Positions 61,017 through 64,000 of a DNA stretch of 64,000 bases are shown piece after piece (position 1 is the stretch's first letter; each line of letters opens with the position of its first letter). The notes under the pieces were generated by a model, which worked only from the letters and a program-made list of their open reading frames with translations, did not search any database and was not told the DNA's origin. The position numbers and the translations under genes were made by a program. The DNA is from Granulosicoccus sp045110515. Lineage in GTDB: Bacteria > Pseudomonadota > Gammaproteobacteria > Granulosicoccales > Granulosicoccaceae. The DNA lies in the NCBI GenBank assembly GCA_045110515.1, contig JBGCGD010000018.1:16889-80888 (forward strand), given 5' to 3'.

Positions 61017-61790
61017 ATGAAAAGTTTGAAAAGTGCTAAGTTTATAGCGGCATTAATTGTGACTTGTGTTTGGCAACTCATGCAGTTGCCCACGGCATTT
61101 GCCAAACAGCGGTCTTTTACAATTAAATTGTCTGCTGGCCAAGCTCGTCAAGAACGAAATAATGTCCAAATACCTAACGATGAAAACGGAGATCGATTTT
61201 CATTGGCTGATATTGCCGGTGAAGGGCTGCTTCCAGCGGTACGTTTAGAAGGCGTGTGGGCATTCAAACCTAAACACGAGCTTAGAGTGTTAATGGCACC
61301 GCTTTCTTACACGCAAACGGGTGAAAGCGATGAGCCTATTCGCTTTGCTGGCTCTACATTCACAAACACAGAACCGGTAGAGGCTACTTACCGCTTCAAT
61401 TCTTGGCGAATAGGTTATCGCTATCAGTGGAAATCTACAGAGAATTTGGACCTCTGGGTAGGGGGTACGATAAAGATTCGGGACGCTGAAATAAAACTTT
61501 CGCAGGCAGGCGTCGTTGCGATTGACGATGATCTTGGGTTTGTTCCCCTGCTTCATGTCGCAGGAGTGTATCGGTTTGGCATTAAATGGTCTGCCAATTT
61601 CGATGTCGATGCGCTGGGCGGAGGCCCAGGTCGTGCCATCGATATCGGGACAGGCGTTGGATACCAACTAAGCCGTTCGTGGAGGCTTGGTGCTGAACTC
61701 CGCGCATTGGAAGGAGGAGCTGATATTGATGAAGTGTATAACTTCGCCTGGTTTAATTCAGCTTTGCTGACGTTGCACTATTCCAGTTAG
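61017..61790 (+). CDS. Outer-membrane beta-barrel-like hypothetical protein
   Basis: A 257-residue exported protein with a signal peptide cleaved after AFA at residue 29. The mature sequence is a succession of amphipathic strands with aromatic ends (RVLMAPLSYTQTG, YRFNSWRIGYRYQWK, LDLWVGGTIKIRDAEI, SWRLGAELRALEGG), ending in LLTLHYSS, as in small outer-membrane barrels. No paralog or named family is recognised. The ATG is the second of the region; GGAGCG lies upstream. A role in outer-membrane permeability or binding is only a guess. Confidence 0.7.
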   Translation: MKSLKSAKFIAALIVTCVWQLMQLPTAFAKQRSFTIKLSAGQARQERNNVQIPNDENGDRFSLADIAGEGLLPAVRLEGVWAFKPKHELRVLMAPLSYTQTGESDEPIRFAGSTFTNTEPVEATYRFNSWRIGYRYQWKSTENLDLWVGGTIKIRDAEIKLSQAGVVAIDDDLGFVPLLHVAGVYRFGIKWSANFDVDALGGGPGRAIDIGTGVGYQLSRSWRLGAELRALEGGADIDEVYNFAWFNSALLTLHYSS

Positions 61791-61813
61791 CTAGCTGAAA
61801 ACGGAGTAAGGAT

Positions 61814-61861
61814 CCAGATACGTAGAAAAACGTCCACGTATCTGGGATTGCCTTGTTTTTT
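61814..61861 (+). terminator. Terminator after the outer-membrane-like gene
   Basis: A ten-pair stem (CCAGATACGT at 61814-61823 with ACGTATCTGG at 61836-61845) is followed nine bases later by TTGTTTTTT. It lies 23 bases after the stop codon at 61790 and before the convergent acuI stop. The gap between stem and T-run makes it less than textbook. Confidence 0.65.
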
Positions 61862-61892
61862 ACACGCCTCTGTCAACACCTCGTACGACGCG

Positions 61893-62885
61893 TCAAGCGT
61901 TGACGTCAACCACTACACGGCCCTTCACTTGGCCTTTTAATATCTCAGCGCCAAGTTCAGGTAGGTTGGACAAGGAGGCTGGTTGGATCATGCTCTCAAG
62001 CTTATCCATAGGCAGGCTCTCTGCCACACGTTGCCATGCAGGGAGTCTGTTTTCAAACGGTTGCATAACAGAATCGATACCCAGCAGGTTTACTCCGCGG
62101 AGTAAAAATGGGATAACCGTGGCAGGAAGATTCGCGCCACCGGCAAGACCGACAGCTGCCACGGACGAGCCGTATTTCATTTGCCCCAACACGCGAGCCA
62201 ACATGGCGCCGCCAACGGCATCTACACAGCCTGCCCAGGATTCAGCCTCTAAAGGTCTTTTGACGATCTCGTTGATCTCGTCTCGGGGCACGATGGTTGT
62301 CGCTCCAAGCTCCTTTAGGTAGTCGGCGGTTTCAGGGCGGCCAGTGACGGCGGCTACTTCATAACCTAAATTAGCCAGAATGGCTGTTGCGACAGAACCC
62401 ACGCCGCCCGCAGCGCCTGTGACGAGAACCGGGCCGTCTCCAGTTTTTAAGCCGTGATTTTCTAGAGCCATGACGGCCAACATAGCGGTAAAGCCTGCGG
62501 TACCTACTGCCATGGCTTGCTTGGTGGATAAACCCTCAGGCAGTGGCACCAGCCATTCGGCTTTTACGCAAGCCTTTTGGGCGTATCCGCCCCACCAAGC
62601 TTCACCGACTCTCCAGCCTGTGAGGACTACCTTGTCGCCTTCTTTGAACTTTTCGTTGTCCGAGCTAAGGACCGTGCCTGCGAAATCGATACCCGGAACA
62701 TGGGGGTAGTTGCGTACCAGACCGCCGCCAGGACCGATACAAAGGCCGTCTTTGTAGTTGACCGTAGAGTATTCGACGGCAACCGTTACGTCGCCCTCTG
62801 GGAGCTGAGATTCTTCCAGGGTTTGAACCGAGGCAGAGGTTTTGCCCTCATCGTCCTTCTCAACCAGCAATGCCTTAAAACTCAT
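61893..62885 (-). CDS. acuI: AcuI/YhdH-type acryloyl-CoA reductase (zinc-independent MDR)
   Basis: A 330-residue medium-chain dehydrogenase/reductase. SFKALLVEKDDEGKT, YSTVNYKDGLCIGPGGGLVRNYPHVPGIDFAGTV and VGTAGFTAMLAVMALE match YhdH/AcuI, and the cofactor loop is TGAAGGVGSVA. Zinc ligands of alcohol dehydrogenases are absent, as in quinone-reductase-like members. AcuI reduces acryloyl-CoA to propionyl-CoA and protects against toxic acryloyl-CoA from DMSP or 3-hydroxypropionate metabolism. No ddd genes accompany it here. Identity as AcuI rather than a generic YhdH is likely but not proven. Confidence 0.87.
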   Translation of the reverse strand: MSFKALLVEKDDEGKTSASVQTLEESQLPEGDVTVAVEYSTVNYKDGLCIGPGGGLVRNYPHVPGIDFAGTVLSSDNEKFKEGDKVVLTGWRVGEAWWGGYAQKACVKAEWLVPLPEGLSTKQAMAVGTAGFTAMLAVMALENHGLKTGDGPVLVTGAAGGVGSVATAILANLGYEVAAVTGRPETADYLKELGATTIVPRDEINEIVKRPLEAESWAGCVDAVGGAMLARVLGQMKYGSSVAAVGLAGGANLPATVIPFLLRGVNLLGIDSVMQPFENRLPAWQRVAESLPMDKLESMIQPASLSNLPELGAEILKGQVKGRVVVDVNA

Positions 62886-63082
62886 GCTTTTTCCTCTTTC
62901 CTGATCATGTTCTGATGTGATGGTGTTAATGGTAAATCAAAAGTGGGCACCGTCACGCTACGAGATCATTTAAAATGCCGTGAATGTGTCCTTTGGTGAG
63001 CCCAGAATGTCCAGCCAAAGGCCATTTTTTAAATTAAGCCAAGAATGGAAAACCGACGCTGTTTAATTGCGCCTAAAAGAGT

Positions 63083-63898
63083 ATGTCAGCTACCCCAATA
63101 ATCAACTTGTCCGGATATCGTTTTGTTCACCTAGATGATCTACCCGATGTTCAGTTACGCCTTAAGGGCGCATTGAGTGAGATTGGTATGCAGGGCTCGG
63201 TAATGCTGGCTAGCGAGGGTATTAATGTCTCTCTTGCCGGAAGTGCTGAAGCGGTAGAGCGTACGCGAGCCATTTTTGATGAAGATCCGCGGTTTGTAAA
63301 ACTTTGGCTAAAAGAGACAGTGTCTGACTACGTGCCATACAGACGCCTACGCATCAGAGTGCGTACGGAGATTATTGCTTTTGACGGTCAAGACTCTGAA
63401 TGCTTACAAGCGGCACGTCCCACAGCTTCAGCCATTGCTCCCAAAGAACTAAAGCGTTGGCTGGATGAGAGAAAAGACTTCACCTTGTTTGATACCCGCA
63501 ACGACTATGAAATAGTGTCTGGAACATTCCCGGCATCAACTCGAGTAGACATAAAACACTTTAGAAATTTCAAAGACGCCGTGGAAAAAGCAATGGAGAA
63601 GGGCGAGCTTGACCCCAGTAAACCCATGGTGACCTATTGCACCGGTGGCATACGCTGTGAAAAAGCAGCGCCATGGCTGTTGGAAAAAGGCTTTAGTGAG
63701 GTATATCAAGTTGAAGGCGGCTTACTCAACTACTTTGCCGAATGCGGTGATGCTCATTGGGAAGGTGATTGCTTCATTTTCGATGATAGAGTTGAACTAA
63801 CGACTGACTTAAAACCAACGGGGGCTGGACTGTGTGATTTTTGCCAGTTGGCGGTTCCTGCTGGGACTGATTGTCGGTGTCAGTTGGGGCAGCATTAG
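63083..63898 (+). CDS. trhO: tRNA uridine(34) hydroxylase TrhO (rhodanese-like)
   Basis: A 271-residue protein with an acylphosphatase-like N-terminal domain (RFVHLDDLPDVQLRL; QGSVMLASEGINVSLAGSAEAV) and a rhodanese domain with active-site Cys186 in VTYCTGGIRCEKAAPWL and Cys192. The C-terminus has a cysteine-rich tail (CDFCQLAV, CRCQLG), which E. coli TrhO shares in part. TrhO hydroxylates uridine 34 of tRNAs to 5-hydroxyuridine using prephenate-derived or oxygen-dependent chemistry. The ATG follows AGAGT. It is divergent from the AcuI gene across about 200 bases. Confidence 0.9.
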   Translation: MSATPIINLSGYRFVHLDDLPDVQLRLKGALSEIGMQGSVMLASEGINVSLAGSAEAVERTRAIFDEDPRFVKLWLKETVSDYVPYRRLRIRVRTEIIAFDGQDSECLQAARPTASAIAPKELKRWLDERKDFTLFDTRNDYEIVSGTFPASTRVDIKHFRNFKDAVEKAMEKGELDPSKPMVTYCTGGIRCEKAAPWLLEKGFSEVYQVEGGLLNYFAECGDAHWEGDCFIFDDRVELTTDLKPTGAGLCDFCQLAVPAGTDCRCQLGQH

Positions 63899-64000
63899 GA
63901 TTGTGGTTATGCTTTGCTTTATTTTCTTAAGTGATTGATTCAAGTTAACTTGATTCGGCCGGAAAATTGATGAAGCTTTCAATCTAATAATCCATTGGGA

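Overview
The window looks like chromosome of a free-living, probably marine, Gram-negative proteobacterium, most likely a gammaproteobacterium. The signs are a chaperone-usher pilus with an outer-membrane usher, Tat and Sec signal peptides, a lipoprotein, a full set of oxidoreductases for organic acids, and best resemblances to enterobacterial or pseudomonad families (YghU, CaiD, TrhO, YegD, YgeA-type racemase). Base composition is even, near half GC by eye. I see no rRNA, tRNA, CRISPR array, insertion sequence, integrase or phage gene. The genus is not determinable from the sequence alone.

Layout. 1-4151: a GNAT acetyltransferase, two unknown conserved proteins (one DUF3726-like) and an aldo/keto reductase. 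4179-10051: a chaperone-usher (CS1-like) pilus locus with an unusual arrangement: three pilin-like genes and the usher on the minus strand, with the chaperone between them on the plus strand. 10203-11693: acetoacetyl-CoA reductase and an aspartate/glutamate racemase. 12126-18312: an organic-acid block made of a large FAD/Fe-S dehydrogenase, a LysR regulator lacking a normal start codon, a split thiamine-diphosphate decarboxylase resembling sulfopyruvate decarboxylase (ComDE), and an FMN-dependent 2-hydroxyacid dehydrogenase.

18745-32396: the most interesting part. gabT-gabD (GABA to succinate) and a LuxR-type regulator sit next to a nine-gene minus-strand operon. That operon encodes a ribose-type ABC importer with a TorT-like binding protein, PxpA (LamB/YcsF), a very short biotin carboxyl carrier protein, biotin carboxylase, PxpB, PxpC and the biotin importer BioY. 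A LysR regulator is divergent from it. Together these form a complete split version of a urea-carboxylase-like enzyme plus a hydrolase, its transporter and its cofactor supply. I infer import and ATP/biotin-dependent opening of an amide or lactam, perhaps one yielding GABA.

33033-50970: mixed single genes: DMT exporter, YghU, PaaI-like thioesterase, NUDIX, YegD-like Hsp70, LDH2-family dehydrogenase, Gfo/Idh/MocA oxidoreductase, a DUF1501/DUF1800 pair whose 1564-residue DUF1800 member carries seven repeats each with a C-X4-C pair, a secreted alpha/beta hydrolase, and a PhnD-like/TPR pair. 51296-64000: small secreted and membrane proteins, a tandem-domain GFA protein, AGE-family epimerase, caiD translationally coupled to an unknown gene, a fasciclin lipoprotein gene broken by a small deletion, a convergent two-component pair, an outer-membrane barrel-like protein, AcuI-type reductase and the tRNA hydroxylase TrhO.
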